Positions 38,899 through 49,080 of a DNA stretch of 64,000 bases are shown in pieces. Position 1 is the first letter of the stretch; each line of letters begins with the position of its first letter. The notes below the pieces were generated by a model that searched no databases, was not told the DNA's origin, and was given only the letters and a program-made list of their open reading frames with translations. The position numbers and the translations under genes were made by a program. The stretch is from Halobacteriovorax sp. JY17. GTDB taxonomy: Bacteria > Bdellovibrionota > Bacteriovoracia > Bacteriovoracales > Bacteriovoracaceae. Location: the NCBI RefSeq assembly GCF_002753895.1, contig NZ_NJER01000003.1, positions 1 to 64,000 of the forward strand. The letters are read 5' to 3'.

Positions 38899-39031
38899 AA
38901 GATCTCCTTTAATAACAAGGACGACCAAGATACCTCAGAGCTAACTTTTTAGCAAAAATATAAAGTTTATAACATATTGAAAATTCGAAATACCCTGTCA
39001 GGAATACATTAGTTTTTGAAATATAATCTAT

Positions 39032-42000
39032 TTATTCGTCATTCTCAGACTGGGCCTTTTCAAGTAAGAGCTTGAAATGATTAAGCCTAGTATTTTTGGT
39101 GTGCTTAGCCAGTTTCTGCCCAACAACTTCAGGAAGGAGTATATGCTTAGTATAGTAGTTAATTGCCTTTCCACCAGATTTGGTAGACCTTAGGGTTTCC
39201 CAGCTAAAATCCTTATCATCATAGAAGAAGAACTTTGTTATGGCCCAGTGAGAGTCATTATCATTTTTTAAGAACTCACTTGCGGCCGTAGCAGCAAATC
39301 TCTCGGCAAAGCCACCATCAGAGTCATCCTTAACAATAAGGTTTGCAACAATTTTAAGAACTTTTCCCTCAGCAGCTCGAGACGCCTTACCATTTGTAAT
39401 CAATGGAAGTAAGTATTCACTCTTTATCATATCTAAATTTTTTCTTGTATCTTCACTACCGTCTCTAAATAAGCGCTTAAAGTCATAGGCGGAAGTCATC
39501 TTACCTGCTTGATATCGAAGCTGCCTATACTTAGACTTCATTCTATTCCATTGTACTTTTTGCTTATCATTAAATTGATTATAACTTCTCTTATTAAAAC
39601 GACTTAAGAACTCGAGCTCTTCCCTCTTCTCTTCCTTTAAAAGATAGTCATCAAATAGCTTTGAAACATTTTTTGCAACAACCGCGTAGGCCATAATATC
39701 AGCAAGGCGAGTTGTCTTAAAAAAATCTTTTATATCACTAAGCTTCACTGCTTTATCCTGCTTATTCATCCATTGAAGCGCTCTTTTAAGTTCACTTCTA
39801 AAAACGACAAGTTCGGTTTCCATAGACTCCTTATCAAAGATAAGTCCCTCAGCTAAATATTCTCCTAGAACAGATATGAGATTTGCTAAGGCTTCCGTAC
39901 TAAACTCGCCTGAAACAATTGTTTCTCTAATGTCAGCAGAAGGGTTAATTTCATTTATCATTCCCCTTTTTCTAGAGAGAATTAAAATTTCATTTAAAAG
40001 CTCATTATCAAAGACTGCTGTTAAGATATTTCTATTTTCTTCAACAGAGAATTTTGAAGATAGGTTTTGAGAACTTGGGATTTTGTTTAAAATAAAGTTG
40101 CGAAATGAATCAAATAATACTTTATCAATATTTTCACTACACTTCTTTGCGTAATCACTTACCCAGTTTTTATGAAATACATTATCATTCCCAACTACTG
40201 AAATAAGTATGTTTAAGTTCTCTTTCTCAGCGCTTGAACCGTATTTAAGATTTTCTAAAACACTTCCGCTTCCAACCTTAAAATGGCTTTTTCTAAAAAT
40301 TGAAATAAGATCCGTCTCATTAGACGAGCTCTTTAGCGCGTCTAAGTATTTGTCCTTCATTTTTGAACTAATAACATCAGATTTCTTAATTTCACTTCCT
40401 ATTAAGAGAAACATATTTTCATGACAAATTTCACTCATCGATTCAGAACTTTCCCCTTTATCGTTTAATAGAGACTTGTTCTTTTGAATTTGTATTTCCG
40501 ATATATTCCTAGCAACATCAAATTCTGTAATAAGAAAACATCCCTTCATTTGACTTTCAAAATCGGATTCATCTCCCGACTGAGTAGGTATAAGTTTTAA
40601 GCACTCTTCAAAGTAATAAACGGGTGTTAAAATGTTATTCGCCTCAACAGAGGTTAAAGAAAAACTCTGTCCAACATCACTTTCAAGCTTCTGTTTCATC
40701 TCTTCAAAGAAGTTATTCTTCTTGGATAATCTCTTACATTTTCTTAGGTAATCACTAAATCGGATTTCTTCCCATTTTGGAGAATACTCATCTAAACAAC
40801 TTTGAAAACCTGAACTAGAACCAAGATTCTCTTTTTCATACAGCTCTTTTTCAAATGTTTTTAAGAATTGATTAGAGAAGAATTTAACTTTAAACTCGCT
40901 ATTTTTAACTCTTTGCTTATTAATATGAGATTCAATATTTCTATTTAAACTAAGTTTTGAGTCTCCTGCAACAGTAGAGAGAAGAGTCTTCTTTATTTCA
41001 CGTTTTTCTCTACTACTTATTTCTGAATTCTCCAATCTGTCTTCAATATAAAAATCCAAATAAGGAACGATGGCACTCTCTTCTATTTTAGATAGAACTC
41101 CTCTAAACTCAACAATACTTTTTAAGGAGCTAACCTCTTTTGAAATTTCTCTCTTGAGAACAGCTTCAAGGCTTCGAGATTTTTCTTCATTAAAAGAGTT
41201 ATAAGGATCTTTCCCTATAAGGAAGGAAGCGATCCCCGATGGAGCAACTTTCTTATAGGCCATCAACTGACAATCATAAGACTTTTCAACAAGAGAATTG
41301 GCAAGAGAAAGTAACTCATCTCCACTTGCTTTTTCCGATGAATAGCACTTATTATAATTTTCTTGAAAGACCCTCTTGTCTTCGTCATTAAAACGAACAC
41401 CGAGTTCTGGTGCTATTGACTCACTAATTCCCTGTAAATCTAGCTCTCCAGACTCTCTCTCAATAAACAGAAACGTCTTACTTAAACAGCTTTTCTTAGA
41501 TTCAACCGGACACAATTTGAATTCATTAATAGCTTTTACAAGTATATCCCTTGTAAGATTCTTTCTACGCCCTCTATCTTCTAGAAAAACTTCTAGAGCA
41601 GCTGGAATCTTTCTCTTAGATATTCTCTCTTCACAATTGTCTTTACTGTCTTTTTCTAAACAACTCGAGTGCTCTAACAAGATCTTCGTTCTTAAATTAG
41701 TAATAAGACTATCTCCAACTAAAAAAGATTGAAGTTTAAAATCATCATCGATACTTCTGGCCAATTCACTTGTAGATACATCTCTTTGGCTTTGTTCTAG
41801 ACATTGTCCAATATCTTTTACATCCACGACTAAAGGGATTTTAATCAGCCTAATATGTTCAACGTTTTGGAATAGCTCTCTTGAACTTAAACATGAAACA
41901 AGTCTTTCTTTAATAGCTTTTCCAGATAATTTTTCTTGAATAGATAGAAAATGATTCTTCTCGATATCTTCATTCAAAATCGTTTCAAGTTCAGAAATTT

Positions 42001-43021
42001 TTATACAATCGATTCTAGCTTGATCAAGAGTAATCTTAGAAGTTGAACTCTTTCTTGAAATAAGGCGATCATTCATACATTTAACAAATACTTCTTCGAT
42101 CTCAATAATATACTTAGACGAATTATAGAACTCTTTAAAATATAACTCATTATTAGTAATTGATTTAAAGAATCTTTCACTTCCATCAACTCGTACAACT
42201 TTTTCATGATTAACTTTATCATTTGAGAGAATAATTTCCCTCTTCGTATCTAACTTCGAAGCATACGTGTCTAAAACTTTCTTAGCACTCAACTTATTAT
42301 TATCTCTAAATACTTCTAACACGACTTTATTTGTGTTTTGAAGACCATTTTCTTTCTTCTTAAAAACAGTAATTGTATTTCGATCGTTCTTACTCGCCTC
42401 TAAAGTCATTAAATACTTCTCACTATCCTTAACATGATAAAAGTCTCCGTCTTTAATTATTTTTAGTTTGCTAATATCGCTCTTATTAGAGAAGAGTGAG
42501 AATTTTAAGATATTTAATTTATTATCAGCAATTGCACGAAGCTCTACAGGGCCTTTTCCTTCGATGTTGACTGTCGTCACAAAGAAGCTTCTTTGCTCTT
42601 TTAAATCCTCTTCAAGCTTTTGAGTTATTTCGCTTACGATTGGTGTTAGAGATGTTGCGGACTCCGGAGCGACATCAGCAAAAATAACAACATTACAACT
42701 TGAGCCGTCGAGATATTTTATATTTTCAACACTGGTTATTATTTCTTCGATTAAATTCTTTTTAAATTTTTTCTCTGTAAGAATTGTTGAAATAGAAGAG
42801 ATAACAGAGTCAATCTGTTCTACATCAGCTGCATCAAATCTCTCTTCTCTTTCCTTAGAGAAGAGACCACTCTTATACTTAATTAAAACTTTCTTATTTA
42901 GAGAGCTATAGTAGACTTCAACGTCTTTTGAAAAGCCATTACTTTCATACAGCTTCGTCCATACACTACCAAAAGAGTAAAGACTTACCAATAACGTAAA
43001 TAGTAGAAATAATGATTTCAT
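39032..43021 (-). CDS. Very large exported protein (1329 aa), unknown family
   Basis: I do not recognise this protein. It starts with a signal peptide (MKSLFLLFTLLVSLYSFGS) after a GAGGG ribosome-binding site, and the rest contains no further long hydrophobic helix, so it should be periplasmic or released. It is rich in Lys, Glu, Ser and Leu and almost wholly helical by eye, with about two dozen cysteines spread along residues 100-1000, several as C-L or E-C-L-K motifs, suggesting many disulfides. A more basic C-terminal region (from about 1150) includes KRSYNQFNDKQKVQWNRMK. Transcribed alone, it is divergent from the exported gene at 43188 and lies next to other orphan secreted genes. Confidence 0.78.
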   Translation of the reverse strand: MKSLFLLFTLLVSLYSFGSVWTKLYESNGFSKDVEVYYSSLNKKVLIKYKSGLFSKEREERFDAADVEQIDSVISSISTILTEKKFKKNLIEEIITSVENIKYLDGSSCNVVIFADVAPESATSLTPIVSEITQKLEEDLKEQRSFFVTTVNIEGKGPVELRAIADNKLNILKFSLFSNKSDISKLKIIKDGDFYHVKDSEKYLMTLEASKNDRNTITVFKKKENGLQNTNKVVLEVFRDNNKLSAKKVLDTYASKLDTKREIILSNDKVNHEKVVRVDGSERFFKSITNNELYFKEFYNSSKYIIEIEEVFVKCMNDRLISRKSSTSKITLDQARIDCIKISELETILNEDIEKNHFLSIQEKLSGKAIKERLVSCLSSRELFQNVEHIRLIKIPLVVDVKDIGQCLEQSQRDVSTSELARSIDDDFKLQSFLVGDSLITNLRTKILLEHSSCLEKDSKDNCEERISKRKIPAALEVFLEDRGRRKNLTRDILVKAINEFKLCPVESKKSCLSKTFLFIERESGELDLQGISESIAPELGVRFNDEDKRVFQENYNKCYSSEKASGDELLSLANSLVEKSYDCQLMAYKKVAPSGIASFLIGKDPYNSFNEEKSRSLEAVLKREISKEVSSLKSIVEFRGVLSKIEESAIVPYLDFYIEDRLENSEISSREKREIKKTLLSTVAGDSKLSLNRNIESHINKQRVKNSEFKVKFFSNQFLKTFEKELYEKENLGSSSGFQSCLDEYSPKWEEIRFSDYLRKCKRLSKKNNFFEEMKQKLESDVGQSFSLTSVEANNILTPVYYFEECLKLIPTQSGDESDFESQMKGCFLITEFDVARNISEIQIQKNKSLLNDKGESSESMSEICHENMFLLIGSEIKKSDVISSKMKDKYLDALKSSSNETDLISIFRKSHFKVGSGSVLENLKYGSSAEKENLNILISVVGNDNVFHKNWVSDYAKKCSENIDKVLFDSFRNFILNKIPSSQNLSSKFSVEENRNILTAVFDNELLNEILILSRKRGMINEINPSADIRETIVSGEFSTEALANLISVLGEYLAEGLIFDKESMETELVVFRSELKRALQWMNKQDKAVKLSDIKDFFKTTRLADIMAYAVVAKNVSKLFDDYLLKEEKREELEFLSRFNKRSYNQFNDKQKVQWNRMKSKYRQLRYQAGKMTSAYDFKRLFRDGSEDTRKNLDMIKSEYLLPLITNGKASRAAEGKVLKIVANLIVKDDSDGGFAERFAATAASEFLKNDNDSHWAITKFFFYDDKDFSWETLRSTKSGGKAINYYTKHILLPEVVGQKLAKHTKNTRLNHFKLLLEKAQSENDE

Positions 43022-43110
43022 TCTAATCCCTCGTTTTCCTTAACGGAATGTAGAGGGAAAAGCTGAAGACTTTCTTTAAAATTACAACGACTTAGCTCTT
43101 AAACTTTTCC

Positions 43111-43138
43111 TAAAGAAAACGCTAACCTATACCGATAT
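43111..43138 (+). promoter_or_regulatory. Possible flagellar-sigma (FliA-type) promoter
   Basis: TAAA (43111-43114) and ACCGATAT (43131-43138) are 16 bases apart, close to the sigma-28 pattern TAAA-N15-GCCGATAA but with one extra spacer base and two mismatches. It would start a transcript about 40 bases before the ATG at 43188. Weak evidence, given the AT-rich context. Confidence 0.2.
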
Positions 43139-43187
43139 GAAGGGAGAATGTTTTGAATTAGAGAAACCAATCACGAGGTCAGAGGAT

Positions 43188-44138
43188 ATGTTCCTAAAGA
43201 AAATTTTAACTTTATTACTACTACTTTCAATTACTTCTGCAAATGCAGGGGGAGGAAAACTTATTGATTTCCTTCTCTTCGATTCGGGAGTAGCAGAAAT
43301 TCTAACCAAGAACGGAGTTGACGCAATTGCAATTCCAAGAGTTAAGAGATACGTGGCCAACTCTCTTCAAGCATTAAGCTTTTCAGGAAAGAAGCCAACA
43401 AAAGCTCAGTTAAAAGAAATCCTCAATAGTCTTGGAGGAACTCCACAAGACTTAAGAATCAAGAACTCATTAATTGCCCTCTTGGATAAACCCGAAGATC
43501 AATTAAAAAAGAGCGATGTTGTTAATGCAATAAATAGTCTTATCTTCCTTGCCAATAGACATGGTAGTACAGGTTCAGCAATGCTTGCTTGTGCACAGTG
43601 TGTGAGTGATGTTCTAAGTAAGAATGGATTTAAGTTTACTCTTGAGGAAATTAATAATACCACTGCTAAGAAAGTACTCGATCAAACTCTTCCAAAGCAA
43701 CCAAGACAATTAACAAATTATATCAATACAAAAATGGCAAAGTACAACTTTGGTGATCTATCTAGAGTAAGTCCTAAAATGCTAAGACCAGAAGAAGAAA
43801 AGTCTCTAGGGTTATTTCTTGGACTTGCAGAAGCTGGAAACAAGCAACAGAAAGATCTAATTAATGCAGTTAGAGAATTTAGTACTGATCAAAATGGTGT
43901 GACAAACTTAATTGACTCAAGAAATCCACATACTTTTTGGAAGTTATTCAGTGAGGATATGGACGATGAGACTGTTGAAGGTTGGACAAAAATCTTAAAA
44001 GAGGCTAACGCAAGTGCTGATGGACAGACAAATAAGCAAGATGCCTTCTACGCAGCTCTAAAGAAAAGAGCTGGTGACGATGATTATATGAATGACCAAC
44101 TTGAATTTCTAAAGAAGAAGAATTGCTTCTTTAGATAA
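43188..44138 (+). CDS. Exported helical protein (316 aa), unknown family
   Basis: An unrecognised protein. The ATG at 43188 is preferred over 43137 because it starts a clean signal peptide (MFLKKILTLLLLLSITSANA) and has GAGG nine bases upstream. The mature part is helical, lysine-rich and low in aromatic residues until the end, with a CAQC pair near residue 140 that could bind metal or form a disulfide. A lone Cys lies four residues from the end (KKKNCFFR). It is divergent from the 1329-residue gene and convergent with the 1568-residue gene, so it belongs positionally to the secreted-protein block. Confidence 0.7.
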   Translation: MFLKKILTLLLLLSITSANAGGGKLIDFLLFDSGVAEILTKNGVDAIAIPRVKRYVANSLQALSFSGKKPTKAQLKEILNSLGGTPQDLRIKNSLIALLDKPEDQLKKSDVVNAINSLIFLANRHGSTGSAMLACAQCVSDVLSKNGFKFTLEEINNTTAKKVLDQTLPKQPRQLTNYINTKMAKYNFGDLSRVSPKMLRPEEEKSLGLFLGLAEAGNKQQKDLINAVREFSTDQNGVTNLIDSRNPHTFWKLFSEDMDDETVEGWTKILKEANASADGQTNKQDAFYAALKKRAGDDDYMNDQLEFLKKKNCFFR

Positions 44139-44149
44139 AATCACAACCT

Positions 44150-44183
44150 GAGAAGCTCTAAGTGAGCTTCTCTCTTATTTTTT
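44150..44183 (+). terminator. Factor-independent terminator
   Basis: A perfect 9-bp stem, GAGAAGCTC (44150-44158) and GAGCTTCTC (44164-44172), with a 5-base loop, followed by TCTTATTTTTTCT. It ends the transcript of the gene at 43188-44138, just before the stop of the convergent gene at 44184. Confidence 0.8.
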
Positions 44184-47100
44184 CTACATAAAATCAACAA
44201 CACCTGGGTCTCTACTTATAATTAAAACCTTTAATGCATTTACAAATTTGTCAAATTCTCCAACTGTACTATATTCAGAAAGCTCTCTCACTACTTTATA
44301 GGCCATATCTCCAAGCTCTTTCATTCCAAAGATCTCGTCAATAGGAGCTGATGACCAAATAACTTCCGCCAGGGCTTCTTCTCTTGCTCCTTCGGCCTTA
44401 AATAATAATTTCTTAATCGCTTCAGGAGTCATATCGACAAATTCTTTAAATGAAGCTTGCTTATTCTTTCCTAATTTCCCAATAAATCCATTCATCTGCT
44501 CTGGAGTTATTTTCTGTGATGCGAATGTGTGTACTCTCTTAGCAATAGCATCTTGAAACTCTCCCATCTCTTTTGCTATTTTGGCAGACTTTGTTGCAGA
44601 AGCAGATAGAATTGCTTCATCAACAGTCTTATCAAATGCCTTTAACGCTTCAAAAGTTGTTTCTGCTGCTACGTACTTTGTTAGGCCAAATGTCTCTCTT
44701 GCTGTAGCTTTTGTCGACTCATATACTAGTCTAACTCTAGCATTTAAGAACTTCTTCATAATGAGACCATCAGCAAGATCATAGACCGCTCCAGAAACTC
44801 TATTTACGAATGCCGATGAAGTATTCTTTAAAACTCCACCAGTATGAGGTCCGCCTTCAAGTAGAACCATATAAGGAATTTCTCTTTTTCTAACTGGAAT
44901 CTTTACAAAGATATCAGATAGGTCTTCCATATTTTTTAAAAGGTATTCTGTTAGATCATCACCACGAGCGGCAACATCATCTAGCCCTTTGATCATCTTA
45001 TTCATCTTTGCTCCATTCTTCGCCAATTGCTCAAAACGAAACTTTCTCATCCAATTTGTTCCCCAAAGATACTCACCTTTATTTGCCTTTCTCATAACAG
45101 CTCTTGCGTGAACAAGTTTGTCGTGAGAACTAAACCACTTCGTTGAATATGACTTAAGAAGTCTCTGTAGAGCTTTCGGATTGTGTCCAAAGTAGTCAGC
45201 TACAACTTGCGCTGTCTGCTTATTAATCATCTCTGGTGTCTCTCTAACGACAACGTTACTTGTATATTCAAAAATTTCATCCGCTCCCATCTTTGCATTC
45301 TTCTTAAATGGAGCAAGGATTTTTCCAAGCTTTTGAGTCATTTGAGTCATTGTTATTTTTCCTCTCTTAAAGAGGTGTTTTACATTTTCCATCTCACCCA
45401 TTGCATTCTTTACAGCTTCTTCAGAAGCACCACTTCTAACTAGCTCTTTAGAAATACTCTCTACAGCTCTTGAAGCTTCATCTGAATTTCTCCCTAATGC
45501 CTTTGCCAAGTCATCTTGTAGAGACTTAAACCCTAGTACATATCTAGCAAAGCTTACGTCTGCCTCAGTTGCTACAGTCTTTCCAGCAATTCCGGCCATT
45601 CTTGAAGCTTTCTTGAATCCAACTTTACCAGTATTTCTAAGCATTGTTCTGGCCGAGATATAAGTCATCTTTGAACCTACTTTAACCGATCTTCCAACAA
45701 CTCCAACCATAGGAATAAGAGAAACTGCTTCAAAGATTGCCCATCCCCAAGTTCTAGAAACTTCATCAGAACTACCCGAAGTAGCAAAACCCATATCTTC
45801 CATTCTCTTAACTTTTTCTTCATTCTTATCTGCATCAAGTTTACGATCAACTTCTCTATAAACAAGAGTCAACTGCATTGTTAGAGCTGATGTTCCCGCT
45901 GCAATCATAGCAATTCCAAGAGGTGCACAAAGACCACCTGTAACTCCAGTACAAGCAGAGCCAATGATAATAGCAGCTACACCTAAGAAACCTGCTCCAA
46001 GACCTAGCCACATATCAGTCCACTCTTCATCTGACATTGAATTGATTTTATCTAAAACATTTTCTGGTACTCCAGGAAGTCCTGCCAGTTGATTAAGTTG
46101 ATTTTGAGCCTTAGAAGTCGCATAAAATAGTGTCTTCATATCTTCATGTGTATTTGGCTCCATATTACAAAAATCATTGAGGTTATTTAAAACCTTAAGT
46201 TTTCTCACCTGTGCTGCTTCTCTTATAAGATCTTTAAAGATTGGAGTTTTTATTCCATTATCTAAAGAGAGGAAGTTCATCTTAGCTGAGAATTTATTGT
46301 CGATTCCATTTTCAGAAGAAAAATCTTCAAACATAGAGATTTGCTTATCTACATTTCCTCTATTCTTATAAAGATCTAGAAAGAATTGACCAATTTGTCC
46401 TTCATCACTCTCGAGAACATCATCAATTTCATCCCATGCTTCCCCAGAAATTCTTGAATTATACTTACCTTCATACTCTTCTACGTTATCTCTTGTTAAA
46501 AGAGTTTGATAAGAGAGGTCTTCAAGTCTTGAATAGTAACTCTTTCCTTTAAGTTCTGTTTGGAAAATATTTGAGTTTTCTTCATTCACTCTCTCAGCAA
46601 TATCATTCCAAAAGTAGTCTTTCTCATCTGTAGAAAGGATTTGATTGGCATAGCTTGGAACTAAAATCGTATTGATTTTAATCTTCTTTGCAGCTTTCTC
46701 TAGCATTTCAATATGCTTCTTTACATTATCTCTTTGAATTCTTGTTTCGCTAGAAACTCTCTTTCCTCTTCTTGTCTGAATATAATTTGGAGTTATCCCC
46801 TCTTCAACGTGCTCTAATTCATCAAGAGCGACCAAGTAGCTCAATCTCGCTGATGCCCAAGGATTTAAAGCTTGCATCTGCCCTGTGAGAAAATCATACT
46901 CATTCATAAATCCAAATGAAAAATCTGAGTTTCCACGATTTACATTCATATTCCAAATATATCCAAAAACTGGATAATTATTTTCTAGCTTCATTTCTTC
47001 TAATCTTCTAAGTGGAACAAAATCAGAAGTAGTCGTGAACTCTTTTAAGTAATCTGCCATTTGAGCAACAATATGCTTTCCTTTACCGTCCTTACAAATA

Positions 47101-48890
47101 TCGCTTCCTCTTCCAACATATTGGCAAGCTATTTGAGCGTCTCTGTAGGCCTTATCCGTCTTTACAACTTCTCTATTAGACTCTAAATAAAGAGCAATAT
47201 TTTTTAGTGCCCAATTTCTCCACACTGCGGCTCCATATAATGAAGGCATTTTAATCTTAGACTTATTCTTAGATAGCTTGTTAACAAGCCTTTCTGACAT
47301 TATTTCTGTATAGTGAGTAGCACCTTTTTTCTGCATTAATTCTGTTAAAAACAAAGAAAGATTTTGTCTTTGTGTATTGATCGACCCCATAGAACCATCT
47401 TTTAATTTTGTTTCATAAATTTTTTCCGCAGATGGTTTTTCAAAGAACTTCTGAAACTCAGTTCCAATATTATAAGTATAAGTTCTAGCGGCAGCATGCT
47501 TTCCACTTCTTCTATTATAGTTTGCTCTTGTCTTCCCCTTAAATACCTGCATTGCCTCAGGAAGTTTCATTTGAACAACTGTTTGGTAATGAGAAACATC
47601 GTCAATATCAGATTTTGTAAAGTGACTTCCGTCTCTAGCATTTCTAAGAGCACTCTTATATTCTTCAAATGGAAGTAAACCTGAGTATCCCATTTTTGTT
47701 GGGTCTTTATCTGCATTATCCATGAAGTATTCAAGATATTGATAGTTATTTAAATTAAAAGTAAGCCCATGCCCAGACATGATATTTTGAAGATAAGTAT
47801 CTCCCTGTCCTTCAACAAAGTTAAACTTAAATTTCTCAGGAAGACTTCCATTGAAGTGAGATTGACATGACTTTGGAATATCTACCGCGTCTTCATCACC
47901 TAGCATTGCTTGATAAATATAAACTTGAGACATCATCATATGAAGTGTAAACCACTTAAGAGCTCTTACATAATTTCTTTTTGTTGGTGTTTTAACAAGA
48001 GTTAGAACATCACGAGAGAGAACTTCACTTTCGTTGAATACGAGACGAGACTTTCCCCAAGACTCATCTAAAACAGATAAGTGGTACGGGTCAGTTTGCT
48101 CATCTGGTCCAAGAGTAATTAACTTTCTTTGATCAATTTGATCTTCATCGATTAAATCAGTTGGAAATTCAGGTAATAATGACTCGTAGAAGAATTTTCC
48201 ATCATACTCTCTATCAACATATGAACGCTTTGATACAACAAGATCTCTCATTGGAAGAAGTACTCCTCCAAGATACTTTACAAGTAGGTCTCTTCTAACT
48301 TCTTCTTCTACTTCATCGTCGTATAGGTATTTCTTTAATTCATCTTTTAAAGTTTTAGCTTTCTTACTTAAAGAAGTTAAAAGCTCATCTTTCGCTCCAA
48401 GAGAAGGTATTTGATCTTCTTTCTCTTCTTCTTCAAGCTTCATTACTTTTTCTGCAAACTTTTCTATATGACCTTTTACTCTTTTTGGAACACACTTTTC
48501 AGCTTCTTCTTTTGCCAAGTTTGCATCAAATGTATAAAGGTATTGACCACAAGAAGCCTCATTAATCCCCTTAACAATTTTCTCCCAATTACTTAGAGTA
48601 TTTTCATCATAAGCAACAACGTCTTGCGAATCAAAACCAAATAGATCTTCTTCTTCTGATTCTTCTTCATTAACTGCTCTCTCTAAAGTATCTACTTCAT
48701 CTGTATTACAAACGGCCTTCAGATCTTTTCCTTTAATCGAATCTTTAAAATCGCTAATTTCTTTTAATAATTCTTCAGTTGAAAATTTGTGAGGTATATT
48801 TGCCGAAGCAGGGACACGAAGTAGCGTCTCAGCGAAAGCTAATTGGAAAGAAATTAAGTAAATTAGTAGTGCAGAGATAAATCTCTTCAT
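44184..48890 (-). CDS. Giant exported protein (1568 aa) with internal hydrophobic segments, unknown
   Basis: Not a family I can name. It opens with a signal peptide (MKRFISALLIYLISFQLAFA) behind an AGGGG site. Residues about 20-950 are mostly soluble and acidic, with stretches of Glu and Lys. A strongly hydrophobic region at about 960-1000 (GLGAGFLGVAAIIIGSACTG...LGIAMIAAGTSAL) and a second near 1045-1065 (IFEAVSLIPMVGVVG) are glycine/alanine-rich, like the membrane hairpins of pore-forming or transported toxins. The last 500 residues are helical and lysine-rich. The layout fits a secreted effector or a membrane-inserting envelope protein. No immunity-like or secretion gene is adjacent. A hairpin (48899-48915) covers part of its ribosome-binding site. 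Confidence 0.78.
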   Translation of the reverse strand: MKRFISALLIYLISFQLAFAETLLRVPASANIPHKFSTEELLKEISDFKDSIKGKDLKAVCNTDEVDTLERAVNEEESEEEDLFGFDSQDVVAYDENTLSNWEKIVKGINEASCGQYLYTFDANLAKEEAEKCVPKRVKGHIEKFAEKVMKLEEEEKEDQIPSLGAKDELLTSLSKKAKTLKDELKKYLYDDEVEEEVRRDLLVKYLGGVLLPMRDLVVSKRSYVDREYDGKFFYESLLPEFPTDLIDEDQIDQRKLITLGPDEQTDPYHLSVLDESWGKSRLVFNESEVLSRDVLTLVKTPTKRNYVRALKWFTLHMMMSQVYIYQAMLGDEDAVDIPKSCQSHFNGSLPEKFKFNFVEGQGDTYLQNIMSGHGLTFNLNNYQYLEYFMDNADKDPTKMGYSGLLPFEEYKSALRNARDGSHFTKSDIDDVSHYQTVVQMKLPEAMQVFKGKTRANYNRRSGKHAAARTYTYNIGTEFQKFFEKPSAEKIYETKLKDGSMGSINTQRQNLSLFLTELMQKKGATHYTEIMSERLVNKLSKNKSKIKMPSLYGAAVWRNWALKNIALYLESNREVVKTDKAYRDAQIACQYVGRGSDICKDGKGKHIVAQMADYLKEFTTTSDFVPLRRLEEMKLENNYPVFGYIWNMNVNRGNSDFSFGFMNEYDFLTGQMQALNPWASARLSYLVALDELEHVEEGITPNYIQTRRGKRVSSETRIQRDNVKKHIEMLEKAAKKIKINTILVPSYANQILSTDEKDYFWNDIAERVNEENSNIFQTELKGKSYYSRLEDLSYQTLLTRDNVEEYEGKYNSRISGEAWDEIDDVLESDEGQIGQFFLDLYKNRGNVDKQISMFEDFSSENGIDNKFSAKMNFLSLDNGIKTPIFKDLIREAAQVRKLKVLNNLNDFCNMEPNTHEDMKTLFYATSKAQNQLNQLAGLPGVPENVLDKINSMSDEEWTDMWLGLGAGFLGVAAIIIGSACTGVTGGLCAPLGIAMIAAGTSALTMQLTLVYREVDRKLDADKNEEKVKRMEDMGFATSGSSDEVSRTWGWAIFEAVSLIPMVGVVGRSVKVGSKMTYISARTMLRNTGKVGFKKASRMAGIAGKTVATEADVSFARYVLGFKSLQDDLAKALGRNSDEASRAVESISKELVRSGASEEAVKNAMGEMENVKHLFKRGKITMTQMTQKLGKILAPFKKNAKMGADEIFEYTSNVVVRETPEMINKQTAQVVADYFGHNPKALQRLLKSYSTKWFSSHDKLVHARAVMRKANKGEYLWGTNWMRKFRFEQLAKNGAKMNKMIKGLDDVAARGDDLTEYLLKNMEDLSDIFVKIPVRKREIPYMVLLEGGPHTGGVLKNTSSAFVNRVSGAVYDLADGLIMKKFLNARVRLVYESTKATARETFGLTKYVAAETTFEALKAFDKTVDEAILSASATKSAKIAKEMGEFQDAIAKRVHTFASQKITPEQMNGFIGKLGKNKQASFKEFVDMTPEAIKKLLFKAEGAREEALAEVIWSSAPIDEIFGMKELGDMAYKVVRELSEYSTVGEFDKFVNALKVLIISRDPGVVDFM

Positions 48891-48898
48891 ATAAGTCC

Positions 48899-48915
48899 CC
48901 TATAAGTTATATAGG
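48899..48915 (-). promoter_or_regulatory. Hairpin overlapping the ribosome-binding site of the 1568-aa gene
   Basis: CCTATA (48899-48904) and TATAGG (48910-48915) are exact inverse copies around a 5-base loop. On the minus strand the 3' arm includes two G of the AGGGG ribosome-binding site, so the fold could limit translation. The stem is short and AT-rich, so the effect is uncertain. The rest of the 190-bp gap to 49081 shows only the terminator at 49046-49070. Confidence 0.25.
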
Positions 48916-49045
48916 CTTATATTTGCAAGTTGGGGGCCAAGTACATCTAGGAGAAGTTCAATAATTACGGCATGTTATTTTTTATAGGGTTGTGTAAATT
49001 TTAGACATGTTAGAAAAATAACACTTTAAGATACTGAAATAGCAG

Positions 49046-49070
49046 AAAAAAAGGGCCTAATAAAGGCCCT
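49046..49070 (-). terminator. Factor-independent terminator
   Basis: AGGGCCT (49052-49058) and AGGCCCT (49064-49070) form a 7-bp stem with a 5-base loop; on the minus strand six T follow (complement of 49046-49051). It ends the transcript of the gene at 49081-50037. Confidence 0.82.
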
Positions 49071-49080
49071 AAATAATCTC

